DNA of 64,000 bases from Chloracidobacterium sp. (GTDB lineage: Bacteria > Acidobacteriota > Blastocatellia > Pyrinomonadales > Pyrinomonadaceae). A program made the position numbers and the translations under genes. The notes under the pieces were generated by a model, which saw only the letters and a program-made list of their open reading frames with translations, ran no database searches and was not told the DNA's origin. How positions within the stretch are numbered: position 1 is the first letter of the stretch; every line of letters begins with the position of its first letter. Of this stretch, positions 17,265 through 26,035 are shown piece after piece. Where the stretch lies: the NCBI GenBank assembly GCA_016716305.1, contig JADJWP010000001.1, forward strand, positions 124,001 to 188,000, in the 5' to 3' direction.

Positions 17265-18620
17265 ATGAAACGAATAACAATAATTGGTGGTGGTGCAAGC
17301 GGGACTCTGCTCGCAATAAATCTACTCAAAGCGAAATACGACGGCCGGCTTGAAATAAACCTCGTCGAAAAGCGAGCGCATCTCGGCGGCGGGGTTGCAT
17401 TTTCTACTGAGCAAGATGTGCATCTGCTTAATGTTCCCGCCGCAAAGATGGGAGCATTTGCAGATAACATCGAGCATTTTTTCGATTGGCTGCATGACAA
17501 CGGACACGCTTACCAGCATGCCGATTTCGTGCCCCGAAGACTATTTGGCGAGTATCTTAGGGAATGCCTCCGCTCGGCTTATGAAGTTCGTGAAAAAAAC
17601 ATTCACCTTAATATTTACGATGACGAAGCGATAGATATTGCGTTCGACGATGGCAAAGCTCAAATTATCCTGAACTCGGGCGACATTCTTTATGCTGAAA
17701 AGGTCGTACTCGCATTCGGAAATTTTCTTCCGCCACAGCCTTCGGTCGATGACCTCGATTTCACAAGGTCGCCAAATTACCATCGCGATCCCTGGAGTCC
17801 GCTGGCACTCGATTCGATCGATCGTGTAAGTAGAGTGCTTATCATCGGAACAGGCCTTTCAATGGTCGATGTTACAATGCAGCTGCACAAACAGAAGCAT
17901 CAAGGCGAGATCAATGCGATCTCTACCCGTGGCATGCTTCCCGCCGTACACAAACTCGGATTTACGTATCCGCCATTTGATCATGAGCTTGCCGGGTCTC
18001 GGCGGATCACCGACATCCTGAAGGTCGTCCGTCGTCATGCCGAAAATGCCGGGTCAGTCGGCAGCGATTGGCGTGCCGTGATCGACAGTCTACGTCCGGT
18101 CACACAGCGACTATGGCTTGAACTCCCGCTTTCTGAGAAGAAATACTTCATGCAGCATTTGAGCCGGTATTGGAATGTCGCGCGACATCGCATGCCGCCG
18201 ACCGCGGCCGCCATCATCGACGAACTTCGCGGTACGGGCCAGCTTCGAATTCTCAAGGGAAGGCTTCGCAACATCGCGTTGGAGGACGAAGGCCATTTTG
18301 AGGTCACCTACGCGACGATCGGAGTAGAAGACCGGATCGAGGCTGACGTGATCGTCAATTGTATCGGGTCAGAAAGCCGCTTCGATCGGCTCGACTCGCC
18401 GCTTATTCAAAATATGATCGCGGCCGGCTGCATACGGACGGATGATCTCCGGTTCGGTCTCGACGCGACGCCGGATGGTGAGCTGCTCAACCGTTTCGGC
18501 GAAGCGAAAGGGATATTGTTCACACTGGGAACGGCTCTTAAAGGGATCTTATGGGAATCTACTGCGATCCCGGAGATACGCGTTCAGGCACGAGATCTGG
18601 CCCAACGACTGGTGGCCTGA
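17265..18620 (+). CDS. FAD/NAD(P)-binding oxidoreductase-like protein
   Basis: 451 residues. The N-terminus has a dinucleotide-binding motif (ITIIGGGASGTLLAINLL, with GGGASG at 8-13), then LVEKRAHLGGGVAF, LNVPAAKMGAFAD, and a second Rossmann segment VLIIGTGLSMVDVTMQLH near residue 190. This matches the FAD-NAD(P)-binding family (Pfam PF13454 type) related to HcaA/lysine-hydroxylase-like flavoproteins with uncharacterised substrates. A GTAGGAGG-like ribosome site precedes the ATG. It follows the c-di-AMP riboswitch and terminator, so expression should fall as c-di-AMP rises. The fatty-acid activating enzyme gene follows after 121 bases with its own candidate promoter. Confidence 0.85.
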   Translation: MKRITIIGGGASGTLLAINLLKAKYDGRLEINLVEKRAHLGGGVAFSTEQDVHLLNVPAAKMGAFADNIEHFFDWLHDNGHAYQHADFVPRRLFGEYLRECLRSAYEVREKNIHLNIYDDEAIDIAFDDGKAQIILNSGDILYAEKVVLAFGNFLPPQPSVDDLDFTRSPNYHRDPWSPLALDSIDRVSRVLIIGTGLSMVDVTMQLHKQKHQGEINAISTRGMLPAVHKLGFTYPPFDHELAGSRRITDILKVVRRHAENAGSVGSDWRAVIDSLRPVTQRLWLELPLSEKKYFMQHLSRYWNVARHRMPPTAAAIIDELRGTGQLRILKGRLRNIALEDEGHFEVTYATIGVEDRIEADVIVNCIGSESRFDRLDSPLIQNMIAAGCIRTDDLRFGLDATPDGELLNRFGEAKGILFTLGTALKGILWESTAIPEIRVQARDLAQRLVA

Positions 18621-18680
18621 GTTGACGTTCCGCTGATCCGACCGCGCCAACGCGACCTCGGCCGCGGCCGGATGGCCTGA

Positions 18681-18708
18681 TTGCGAATTTCGCGATTCCT
18701 GTTATCCT
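18681..18708 (+). promoter_or_regulatory. candidate promoter for the ligase-acyltransferase gene
   Basis: TTGCGA (18681-18686) and TATCCT (18703-18708) are separated by 16 bases, 33 bases before the ATG at 18742. The match is fair, by eye only. Confidence 0.35.
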
Positions 18709-18741
18709 AACCAGAAGTAACTTTCTCCCTGTGTTCCCTCT

Positions 18742-21540
18742 ATGGCCGGTTCATATCTAAATCGAGTGGTCGGTTCATTCGAATCCCGCTCGGATCGTAT
18801 CGCAATGCGGATCGTCGGCGACGATTCGCAAGTGTATACGTTCGGCGAGTCGCTTCGTCAGATACGATCGGTCGCCTATCGCATACGGCAGGAAGGTGTC
18901 AATTTTGGCGACCGCATCGTCGTCATCGGCGAGAATCATCCGAGCTGGGCCATCTCATATCTCGCAAGTCTCTATCACGGTGCCGTTTGCGTCCCGGTCG
19001 ATCCGCACGGCGAGATCGAGACCATCACCAATTTCCTCGAGAACTCGGAAGCAAAGCTTGCCTTCATCGACACCGATCAGCGTACACGTTTTGGTCTGAT
19101 CGAAGAAAAGCTCGGCCGAAAGATACCGGCGGTTGTTTGGTCGGCTAGACCAGACGCGACCGACGCTGCGGTATCGAACGGATTTCAGAGCTTCGCTGAA
19201 TGGGCCTCGACCGATTTCCCTGACAGCTTTGCGCAAGAGATGCCAAAGGCAGCCGGTGACGATGTCGCGCTTCTGATCTACACGAGCGGTACGACCGGCA
19301 CGCCGAAAGGTGTCCCACTGACGCACGGAAACATCGTTGCCGAACTTGACGGCATTAACGAGGTACTCAAGCTCTCGGATAAGGAAAAGATCCTAAGCCT
19401 GCTGCCGCTTTTTCATGCCTATTTGCAGATCGTCAATCTTTGGGTCGCGACCACATATGGGTGCGAGGTCGGTTATCTGAAGGAACTCTCGCCGGCCGAG
19501 CTTGGAAATGCGATGAAAGAGTTCAAGCCGACGATACTGACGACGGTCCCGCGGCTTTGGTACCTTTTCCATAAAAAGATCTTCGACGCGGTCGAGGCCA
19601 AACCGAAAGCGGTTCAAAGTCTTTTTCGGATCATGCTTGCGGCCAACGGCACATTGCGCGATACGATCGGTGTGAATGTCGGTAAACGCCTCTTTGGCCA
19701 GGTCCACGAGTCGTTTGGCGGCGAATTGCGCATCGCCATCTCGGCGGGTTCCCGATTTGACGAAGATGTAGCGATCGATTTTCATCGCCTCGGGTTCACC
19801 ATCCTTCAGGGTTACGGACTTACCGAAACAAGCGGTGCGGCGACCGCCACATATGTCGACGATAATCGGATCGGTTCGGTCGGCAAGCCGATGTTCAATG
19901 CCAAGATCAGAATAGCTGACCCGGACGAGGACGGCGTCGGTGAGGTTTTGATAAAGGGCGAGATGGTATTTTCGGGCTACTACAAAAACCCCGAAGCGAC
20001 GAAGGATGCCTTCACTGACGACGGTTGGTTTCGCTCGGGCGACCTTGGTCGGATAGATAAAGACGGGCATCTTTTCATAGTCGGGCGGGCCAAAGACGTT
20101 ATCGTGCTCCCATCGGGCAAGAATGTTCATCCCGAGGACCTTGAGGTCCACTACCTCAAAGCCCCAGAGGTCGAAGAGCTTGCGATCATCGGTGTTGCCG
20201 ACGAAAGCGAGGCTCGGGCCGGAGCCGAAAAGCTGATCGCCGTCGTAATACCCGATTTTGAATATCTTAAGCAGGCAAAGATCGCTAACTCGAAAGAGGC
20301 CGTCCGATATGCTCTCGATAACCTCGGTCGCGAACTGCCCGAATATCAACGGGTTCGTGATTACATCGTTCGCGCTGAACCGCTGCCTCGAACCGCTACC
20401 AGAAAGATCAAACGTTTTGCGCTCAAGAAAGAGATCGAAAGCGGCGTTATAGTCGAGGGGCTGCCGGAGAAAAGGTCGTGGGTCCTGTCACCGGCCGATG
20501 CCGCCCTGCTAGAATCGAACGTCGCACGAGCGATCGTCGACGTTGTCAGAAAAAACGCAAAAGACGTATCCGTTATCCATCCTCAGATGAATCTCGAGAT
20601 CGATCTTGGACTTGATTCTCTTGCACGGGCCGAGGTCTTTGCAGCTCTCGAACAGGCATTTGAGGCTGAGTTTACGGCCGATGAGGCTGCATCAGCCCTG
20701 ACCCTCGCGAACGTGATCGAACTCGTCGGTTCGACACCTGCCGGAAAAGCGGCGGCCGCAACCGATACTGCGATAAGCGCCGATCTGAATTGGTCAAAAA
20801 TACTCAAAGAGGCTGATGACGACTTTCCCGAGGTACGTGCGGTGCTTCGAAAGCGTCCTATCTTCATCACCTTTGCATTCGTCGTTTACCGCTGCTTCAA
20901 TCTGTTTTGCCGCGTTTTTATGAGGCTTGAGATCGAAGGCATCGAGAATCTCAAAAAGGTCGAGCGCCCTTATCTGATCTGTCCGAATCACCAGAGCTTC
21001 CTTGACCCGTTCGTACTTTGCTCCAACTATCCGCTATCGGTCTTTAGGAATATCTTTCATGTCGGTGCAAGCATGTTCTTTAAGAGCCGCTTCATGCAGT
21101 TTGTTGCCAAAATGCTCAATGTCGTCCCGATCGATCAGGACACGCAGCTGTTGCGGGCAATGAAAGCAGGCGCGATCGGATTAAAGAATGGAATGATCCT
21201 GAACATATATCCTGAGGGCGAACGTGCGTTCGACGGCAACCTGCACGAATTCAAAAAGGGTGCGGCCATACTTGCTACCGAGCTCGAACTGCCTATCGTT
21301 CCGGTGGCTCTCGATGGGCTACAAAACGTGTGGGCGAGACGCTCGTGGAAGATCAGGCCGGCAAAGGTGAAGATCCGGATCGGCCAGCCGTTTTACGCGT
21401 CTGACGTGCAGTCAACTGCTTCAGTCGATCAGGAAGACCATGAGAGCAAAACGGCGATCTCTGACGACGCACGATACGAGTTTGTTACCGAACATCTAAA
21501 AGCGACCATCGAACGGATGATCCAGGAAATGCGAAGTTGA
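18742..21540 (+). CDS. acyl-CoA/ACP ligase - acyl carrier domain - acyltransferase fusion
   Basis: 932 residues in three parts. Residues 1-560 are an AMP-forming long-chain acyl ligase with the P-loop IYTSGTTGTPKG (179-190), GYGLTETSG, the D-x-W-F-R-S-G-D segment, and a hinge GRAKDVIVLPSGKNVHPED. Residues about 590-665 resemble an acyl carrier domain with LGLDSLARAE, where S626 would carry phosphopantetheine. Residues about 715-932 are a PlsC-like acyltransferase with NHQSFLD (H750, D755), YPEGERAF near residue 824 and IVPVALDG. The architecture recalls bacterial Aas (acyltransferase plus ligase) in reversed order with an added carrier. It could activate free fatty acids, hold them on the carrier and re-acylate lyso-lipids without release. 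Confidence 0.9.
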   Translation: MAGSYLNRVVGSFESRSDRIAMRIVGDDSQVYTFGESLRQIRSVAYRIRQEGVNFGDRIVVIGENHPSWAISYLASLYHGAVCVPVDPHGEIETITNFLENSEAKLAFIDTDQRTRFGLIEEKLGRKIPAVVWSARPDATDAAVSNGFQSFAEWASTDFPDSFAQEMPKAAGDDVALLIYTSGTTGTPKGVPLTHGNIVAELDGINEVLKLSDKEKILSLLPLFHAYLQIVNLWVATTYGCEVGYLKELSPAELGNAMKEFKPTILTTVPRLWYLFHKKIFDAVEAKPKAVQSLFRIMLAANGTLRDTIGVNVGKRLFGQVHESFGGELRIAISAGSRFDEDVAIDFHRLGFTILQGYGLTETSGAATATYVDDNRIGSVGKPMFNAKIRIADPDEDGVGEVLIKGEMVFSGYYKNPEATKDAFTDDGWFRSGDLGRIDKDGHLFIVGRAKDVIVLPSGKNVHPEDLEVHYLKAPEVEELAIIGVADESEARAGAEKLIAVVIPDFEYLKQAKIANSKEAVRYALDNLGRELPEYQRVRDYIVRAEPLPRTATRKIKRFALKKEIESGVIVEGLPEKRSWVLSPADAALLESNVARAIVDVVRKNAKDVSVIHPQMNLEIDLGLDSLARAEVFAALEQAFEAEFTADEAASALTLANVIELVGSTPAGKAAAATDTAISADLNWSKILKEADDDFPEVRAVLRKRPIFITFAFVVYRCFNLFCRVFMRLEIEGIENLKKVERPYLICPNHQSFLDPFVLCSNYPLSVFRNIFHVGASMFFKSRFMQFVAKMLNVVPIDQDTQLLRAMKAGAIGLKNGMILNIYPEGERAFDGNLHEFKKGAAILATELELPIVPVALDGLQNVWARRSWKIRPAKVKIRIGQPFYASDVQSTASVDQEDHESKTAISDDARYEFVTEHLKATIERMIQEMRS

Positions 21541-21680
21541 TTGCGCTTGTCGTAACGTCAAAAATCAGCGAAAATCATTTTTCGCGGCGACGTCCTTTGA
21601 CATCGCTCCTCACCACTAACCCGGGCGAACCTCTTAACAGGAGTTTGTGACCAAACAACCGATCGAACATCAAAAAGATC

Positions 21681-22703
21681 ATGAAACGAAATCAACCAAT
21701 CTTACTGCCGCTGTTAATTCTCATATTTACGTCAGCAGCCTTCGGCCAGACATGGCAGCAACTGTTTGATCAGGGCCTCGCCGAATTCCGCGCAGAAAAA
21801 TATGTCGAAGCGGCCGCGACCTTTGCGCGTGTGAACGCATTGAATGCAACGAATCATGCATCGCGATTTAATCTCGGTCTTTGCAACATGCGGTTAAAGC
21901 GATATTCGGAAGCGATCACCGCGTTCAATGAGGCAGTAAGGATAAAGCCTGATTACACTTTGGCGTGGATCCAGCTCGGAAATGCGCTTGATTACAATAA
22001 CCGCTATCCCGAAGCTCTTGTCGCCTATCAGAAAGCCTTATCGATCGAACCGAACAATTCGCAAGCTTATTTCGAGATCGGTGTCGCTCACTATGCGGCC
22101 AAGAAATATGCTGAGGCCGAAACGGCATACAGAACATCGATTCGGCTGAAGGCGGATTACGCTCCGGCACAAGAAAATCTGGGAAAATCACTTGATATGC
22201 TCGATAAGATCGAGGCCGCGGTGCCGTATTACCAGGAAGCCGTCCGGCTCGATCCTAAAATGTCGCATTCACATCGCCGGATCGGCGATTTTCTGGTAAG
22301 ACAAAAGCGGTTCCCGGAAGCGATCGAATCGTTTCGTAAATGTCTGGCTTTGACGCCGCGAAACGCCGATGCGTACCTTGGCCTTGGCAACGCATATTAC
22401 AATGACAAGAAATATGCCGAAGCTGCGCCAAACTACCGCGAAGCAGTTGCGATAAGTCCGAAATGGGTTTTGGCAAATGTATACCTTGGCGATTCGCTTC
22501 GATTGCTGAAACAGTATTCCGATGCTGAGAAAGCTTACCTGAAGGCTCTCGAACTCGAACCGCGTCACGCCGATGCGATCTATTGGCTTGGGATGCTTCA
22601 GGTCGTCGCAGGTAAGAAAGAGGCCGCAAGGGTATATTACGATAGACTGAAACCCATCAATGCTGAAAGGGCAGCGCGTCTGCTCCAATTCATCGAACCA
22701 TGA
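21681..22703 (+). CDS. secreted tetratricopeptide repeat protein
   Basis: 340 residues with a signal peptide (about 1-22, ending TSAAFGQ) followed by about eight consecutive TPR units filling the rest (for example YVEAAATFARVNALNATN, YPEALVAYQKALSIEPNN, YSDAEKAYLKALELEPRH). TPR arrays are protein-interaction scaffolds; no catalytic domain is present, and partners cannot be inferred from the neighbours. The gene stands alone and ends in a strong terminator at 22732-22763. Confidence 0.88.
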   Translation: MKRNQPILLPLLILIFTSAAFGQTWQQLFDQGLAEFRAEKYVEAAATFARVNALNATNHASRFNLGLCNMRLKRYSEAITAFNEAVRIKPDYTLAWIQLGNALDYNNRYPEALVAYQKALSIEPNNSQAYFEIGVAHYAAKKYAEAETAYRTSIRLKADYAPAQENLGKSLDMLDKIEAAVPYYQEAVRLDPKMSHSHRRIGDFLVRQKRFPEAIESFRKCLALTPRNADAYLGLGNAYYNDKKYAEAAPNYREAVAISPKWVLANVYLGDSLRLLKQYSDAEKAYLKALELEPRHADAIYWLGMLQVVAGKKEAARVYYDRLKPINAERAARLLQFIEP

Positions 22704-22731
22704 CCTTCGACGACGATTATGAGAAACGAAT

Positions 22732-22763
22732 GGCCGCCCGACAAAAGGCGGCCTTCTTTTTTT
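22732..22763 (+). terminator. intrinsic terminator after the TPR gene
   Basis: GGCCGCC (22732-22738) pairs perfectly with GGCGGCC (22747-22753) and is followed by TTCTTTTTTT. Confidence 0.9.
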
Positions 22764-22853
22764 CGTTTTATCGTACTCATTCCACCGCACTCGTCTTTGG
22801 CCAAGAGTTCTGTTAGATTTCAATTAAATCCTAGATCTTTCTTCTGAACATTT

Positions 22854-23216
22854 ATGCCAAATACGTCAATTTTATTCGGAGTTATTCTGCTATTGGTCGG
22901 CATCGCCGGTTACATTCACGGCATCTCGACTGAAAAGGCCAGTCTCACGGCATTGATCCCGGCAGCCTTTGGTTTGCTGCTGGTCATTTTCGGAGCGGTA
23001 TCGAAGGCGAAAGAAAGCTTGACCAAGCATATGATGCACGCCGCAGCAGCGGTCGCGTTTCTTGGCGTCATCGCAACTTCAGGTCGTCTGATCCCGCGGC
23101 TCGGCGAACTCACGCTCTCGGCAGCCGTACTGTCGCAGGTAGCGATGTTCGTAGTCTGTCTAGCTTTCGTACTTTTGGCGGTAAGATCGTTTGCTCAAGC
23201 TCGTAAGAACCGATAA
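22854..23216 (+). CDS. small four-helix membrane protein
   Basis: 120 residues with four predicted transmembrane helices (about 5-20, 31-47, 62-82 and 90-112) separated by very short loops. It resembles small uncharacterised inner-membrane proteins of the DUF-type four-helix class. No conserved catalytic motif is visible. It is convergent with the histidine kinase gene, with 8 bases between the stop codons. Confidence 0.7.
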   Translation: MPNTSILFGVILLLVGIAGYIHGISTEKASLTALIPAAFGLLLVIFGAVSKAKESLTKHMMHAAAAVAFLGVIATSGRLIPRLGELTLSAAVLSQVAMFVVCLAFVLLAVRSFAQARKNR

Positions 23217-23224
23217 CGGGCAGA

Positions 23225-24592
23225 TCAAATATGGCGGTCGAATGATATTTCTACCTCGAGGCCGCCGTCGGTATTTCGAGCCTTGATCGTTCCTTTATGG
23301 ACCCTTACGGCTTGCTCAGCGATCGCCAATCCAAGCCCGATACCGCCGCTTCCGCGGTCGCGGGCCTCGCTTACACGGTAAAAAGGCCGAAAGAGATTGG
23401 CAAGTTCGTCTTCGGGAACTCCGCCGCCGTGGTCCCTGACCGTCACGACCGCCTTGCCGTTTTCGGCTCTTAAGGTTACTTCGACGGTCGTATTTTCTTT
23501 TGTGTATCTGACGGCGTTGCGAAGCACGTTCTCGATCGCGCTCTGGACCAACGTCTCGCCCCCTCGCATTCGGCATTCATCTGCACGTATGATGCGGACG
23601 GATCGGCCCTTTGCAGCCGCTTCGAAGTCAGCGTCAGCTGCGACCTGCTCGACGAGTTTCTTTAGATTCAGCTCTGACTTTTCAAAATCTTGCGAACCGG
23701 TCTCAAGTTTCGAAAGGGTCAGGAGCCTAGAGATCATTTCGTTAAGCCGGTTAGATTCTGTTTCGATTCGTTCGAGGTTTGGTGCTGTCTCGGCGTTGCT
23801 TTTCTGCTTGGCTATCTCGAGCGCAACATTCATTCGGGCGAGCGGCGAACGCAGTTCATGCGAAATGTCGCGAGACAGCCGCTTCTGCGAAGTTATAAGT
23901 GATTCGATCCTCTCAGCCATCACGTCAAAGTCCTTGGCGAGTGCCGAAATCTCGTCGCCTCGTTTCCCGACCTCCCCGGCAACGCGTGCACTGAGTTCGC
24001 CGCCCGCGAGACGCTGTGTCGCCTTTCGAAGCTTCTCGATCGGTTTTGACATGTATCGGGCAAGCGCCCAGCAAAGCAGGAGTGCCGTCAAGAGCAAAGC
24101 CGCATAGCGGAGATACCGCAGCGGCGACTCACCAAAAAACGGCGTTATCCTAGGCCTTTCCCAGCGAACGATCAGAACGTAACGGTCACCGTTCGCGAAC
24201 CTCAACTGCCTTGCTGTAAGTGCCGTTTCCGGCTGGTTCAGTTCGAACTCGACCGCATTGCTTGCCAGCGATCGTGCTATCAGGTCGCGATAGTTCTCTG
24301 CATTCACCCCTTCGGAAAGATATAGTTTGCCGTTTTCGCCGATAAGGTCCACTTCGCCGATGGTCTCGGCTTCGCGGATCCGTGAAAGGAATTCATTGAG
24401 TCCCGACTCGCCCTGATTGGCGTGGATCTGGGCCGCGGTGGCGGCATAGATATTTGTCTGATTTCTGACCGAGATCCGCCATCGGCTTACGACCGGTTCT
24501 GTCTGGACGGTCCAATTTAGAAGCAGCATCACGCCGACCATCAGCGCCAATGCGGCGAGAAACCACAAAAAGATCTTTACGAACAGATTCAT
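23225..24592 (-). CDS. sensor histidine kinase, CpxA-like
   Basis: 455 residues: transmembrane helix 1 (about 8-28), a periplasmic sensor of about 130 residues, helix 2 (about 162-178), a HAMP domain (about 176-235), a HisKA dimerisation domain with H245 in DISHELRSPLARM, and a HATPase_c domain with N (IENVLRNAVRYT), G1 (VRDHGGGVPED) and G2 (GIGLGLAI) boxes. The HAMP/HisKA segment and the gene order resemble CpxA. Its start overlaps the response regulator stop by 4 bases. Because a Spy/CpxP-like gene lies divergently and a CpxR-type box lies between, an envelope-stress role is likely. Confidence 0.93.
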   Translation of the reverse strand: MNLFVKIFLWFLAALALMVGVMLLLNWTVQTEPVVSRWRISVRNQTNIYAATAAQIHANQGESGLNEFLSRIREAETIGEVDLIGENGKLYLSEGVNAENYRDLIARSLASNAVEFELNQPETALTARQLRFANGDRYVLIVRWERPRITPFFGESPLRYLRYAALLLTALLLCWALARYMSKPIEKLRKATQRLAGGELSARVAGEVGKRGDEISALAKDFDVMAERIESLITSQKRLSRDISHELRSPLARMNVALEIAKQKSNAETAPNLERIETESNRLNEMISRLLTLSKLETGSQDFEKSELNLKKLVEQVAADADFEAAAKGRSVRIIRADECRMRGGETLVQSAIENVLRNAVRYTKENTTVEVTLRAENGKAVVTVRDHGGGVPEDELANLFRPFYRVSEARDRGSGGIGLGLAIAEQAVRVHKGTIKARNTDGGLEVEISFDRHI

Positions 24593-25278
24593 ACGATAGT
24601 GTAGATGTAACCGACGGACCTGACGGTTTTTATCCTTTCAGTGCCATCGGCCCGAGCCCCCAGCTTTTTGCGAAGGTTGCTGATATGCATATCAAGACTG
24701 CGGTCGTATGGCGAAAGTTCGCGTTCAAGGACGGTCTCGCTAAGTTCGTCCTTTTTAACGACGTTTCCGGCTTCCCGAAGCAGCGCAGCAAGAAGGTCGA
24801 ATTCGACCGAGGTAACAGCGACCGGAACGCCGCCGACCTTTACCGATCGTGACGACGCCGAAAGTTCAAGATCATCGACGACTATCTTTTCTGGCGTATG
24901 ACCTTCTGCTTCATCGACGGTTGACCGCCTCAATATTGCCCGCAAACGGGCAACAAGCTCCCTTGGATTGAAGGGCTTTGGCAAATAGTCATCCGCTCCG
25001 ATCTCGAGTCCTACTATCCGCTCCATGTCGTCGCCCCGCGCGGTCAGCATAATGACCGGCAGTTTCGACGTTTGACGAAGCTCGCGGAGCACCTCGAAAC
25101 CGTTCATCTTGGGCAGCATCACATCCAGGATCGCTAGGTCATATTCGCCGGTCTTCGCCTTGGCTAGCCCCGACTCTCCGTCGTGAACCGCACTTGTCTC
25201 AAAACCCTCGACCGTAAGGTACTCAGACACCAGCTCACACAGCTCGTCGTCGTCGTCGATTATCAAGACCTTGTTCAT
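24589..25278 (-). CDS. OmpR/PhoB-family response regulator, CpxR-like
   Basis: 229 residues: a receiver domain (1-118) with the acidic pocket DDD at 8-10, the phospho-acceptor D52 in LAILDVMLPKMNG, T in MLTARG and K in YLPKPF; and a winged-helix DNA-binding domain (about 133-229) with VTSVEFDLLAALLREAG and SLDMHISNLRKKLG. It is the first gene of the two-component operon. A perfect GTAAA-N5-GTAAA box lies about 45 bases upstream of its ATG, suggesting autoregulation. Confidence 0.94.
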   Translation of the reverse strand: MNKVLIIDDDDELCELVSEYLTVEGFETSAVHDGESGLAKAKTGEYDLAILDVMLPKMNGFEVLRELRQTSKLPVIMLTARGDDMERIVGLEIGADDYLPKPFNPRELVARLRAILRRSTVDEAEGHTPEKIVVDDLELSASSRSVKVGGVPVAVTSVEFDLLAALLREAGNVVKKDELSETVLERELSPYDRSLDMHISNLRKKLGARADGTERIKTVRSVGYIYTIV

Positions 25279-25322
25279 ACGAAACTGAATTCTACGTCAA
25301 ATGTCGCTGCTATGCATTTGGT

Positions 25323-25337
25323 TTTACAAATCTTTAC
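25323..25337 (-). promoter_or_regulatory. CpxR-type binding box between the two-component operon and the Spy-like gene
   Basis: The minus strand reads GTAAAGATTTGTAAA, an exact GTAAA-N5-GTAAA direct repeat, the CpxR box consensus known from enterobacteria. It sits 45 bases before the regulator start codon and 103 bases before the GTG of the divergent Spy/CpxP-like gene, so it could control both. Confidence 0.7.
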
Positions 25338-25439
25338 GTTACTTCACAAAATAGCCACAGTCGGGGGCCTCGCGATCTCGTCTAAGTGTTGGTTCGTCAA
25401 AATGACGAAAAAGATTACAAACGGTAAAGGAGAACGAAA

Positions 25440-25937
25440 GTGAAAAAGGGTTACATAGCAATGATACTGGTCGCGGTTCTTGGGCTCGGCGCAGTTTTCG
25501 CGGTCGCACAAAGGGCGGGGCATAATTCGGAGGGCGGCAAAGGCCGTCATTTTGGCGGACACAAGGCCGGCAAGCACGGCATCGGCATGGCACTTCGCGG
25601 ACTCGACCTGACGGACGAGCAGAAAGCAAAGGTCAAGGAATTGACGGATGCACACAAAGCCACTGTCGAGCCGATCAAGGCGGCGGTCAAGGAGTCACGC
25701 ATAAAAATGAACGCGGCTACGGCGAACGGTGCGTTTGACGAAGCTCAGGTTTCGGCGATCGCAACGGAGCAGGCCGGACTAATGGCCAAACTCGTCGTTG
25801 AAAAGGAGCGTCTCAAGGCACAGGTTCACACCTTGCTCACCGACGATCAAAAGGCCGAGCTCGCTGAAAGGAAAGCCAAAATGGAGGAGCGGATGAAAGA
25901 TCGGCAGCAACGCAAAGCCGAAAAAGCCGGCGAATAG
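25440..25937 (+). CDS. Spy/CpxP-family periplasmic protein (LTxxQ motif)
   Basis: 165 residues starting from GTG, chosen because AAGGAG lies 8 bases upstream. A signal peptide (about 1-23, ending AVFAVAQ) is followed by a His/Gly-rich stretch (GRHFGGHKAGKHG), then LTDEQKAKVKELTDAHK and a second LTDDQKAEL segment, the paired LTxxQ-like motifs of Spy/CpxP. The long helical region between is typical of the family. Such proteins are ATP-independent chaperones or stress-sensor adaptors in the periplasm. It is divergent from the CpxRA-like operon and shares the CpxR-type box. The His-rich segment could bind metal, which is inference. Confidence 0.88.
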   Translation: MKKGYIAMILVAVLGLGAVFAVAQRAGHNSEGGKGRHFGGHKAGKHGIGMALRGLDLTDEQKAKVKELTDAHKATVEPIKAAVKESRIKMNAATANGAFDEAQVSAIATEQAGLMAKLVVEKERLKAQVHTLLTDDQKAELAERKAKMEERMKDRQQRKAEKAGE

Positions 25938-25969
25938 CGATCCGGTTCAGAACGAGCAGGGGAAGAAAA

Positions 25970-26001
25970 GCCCGACGCCTGTTAAGGCATCGGGCCTTTT
26001 T
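25970..26001. terminator. bidirectional intrinsic terminator
   Basis: GCCCGACGCC (25970-25979) pairs with GGCATCGGGC (25986-25995), one mismatch, followed by five T on plus. A-rich sequence upstream (gaagaaaa) gives a T tract on minus, so it can serve both the Spy-like gene and nagA, which converge here. Confidence 0.85.
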
Positions 26002-26035
26002 GCGTGAAGACCCATTGCGTTCTTCGTGGCCACGA

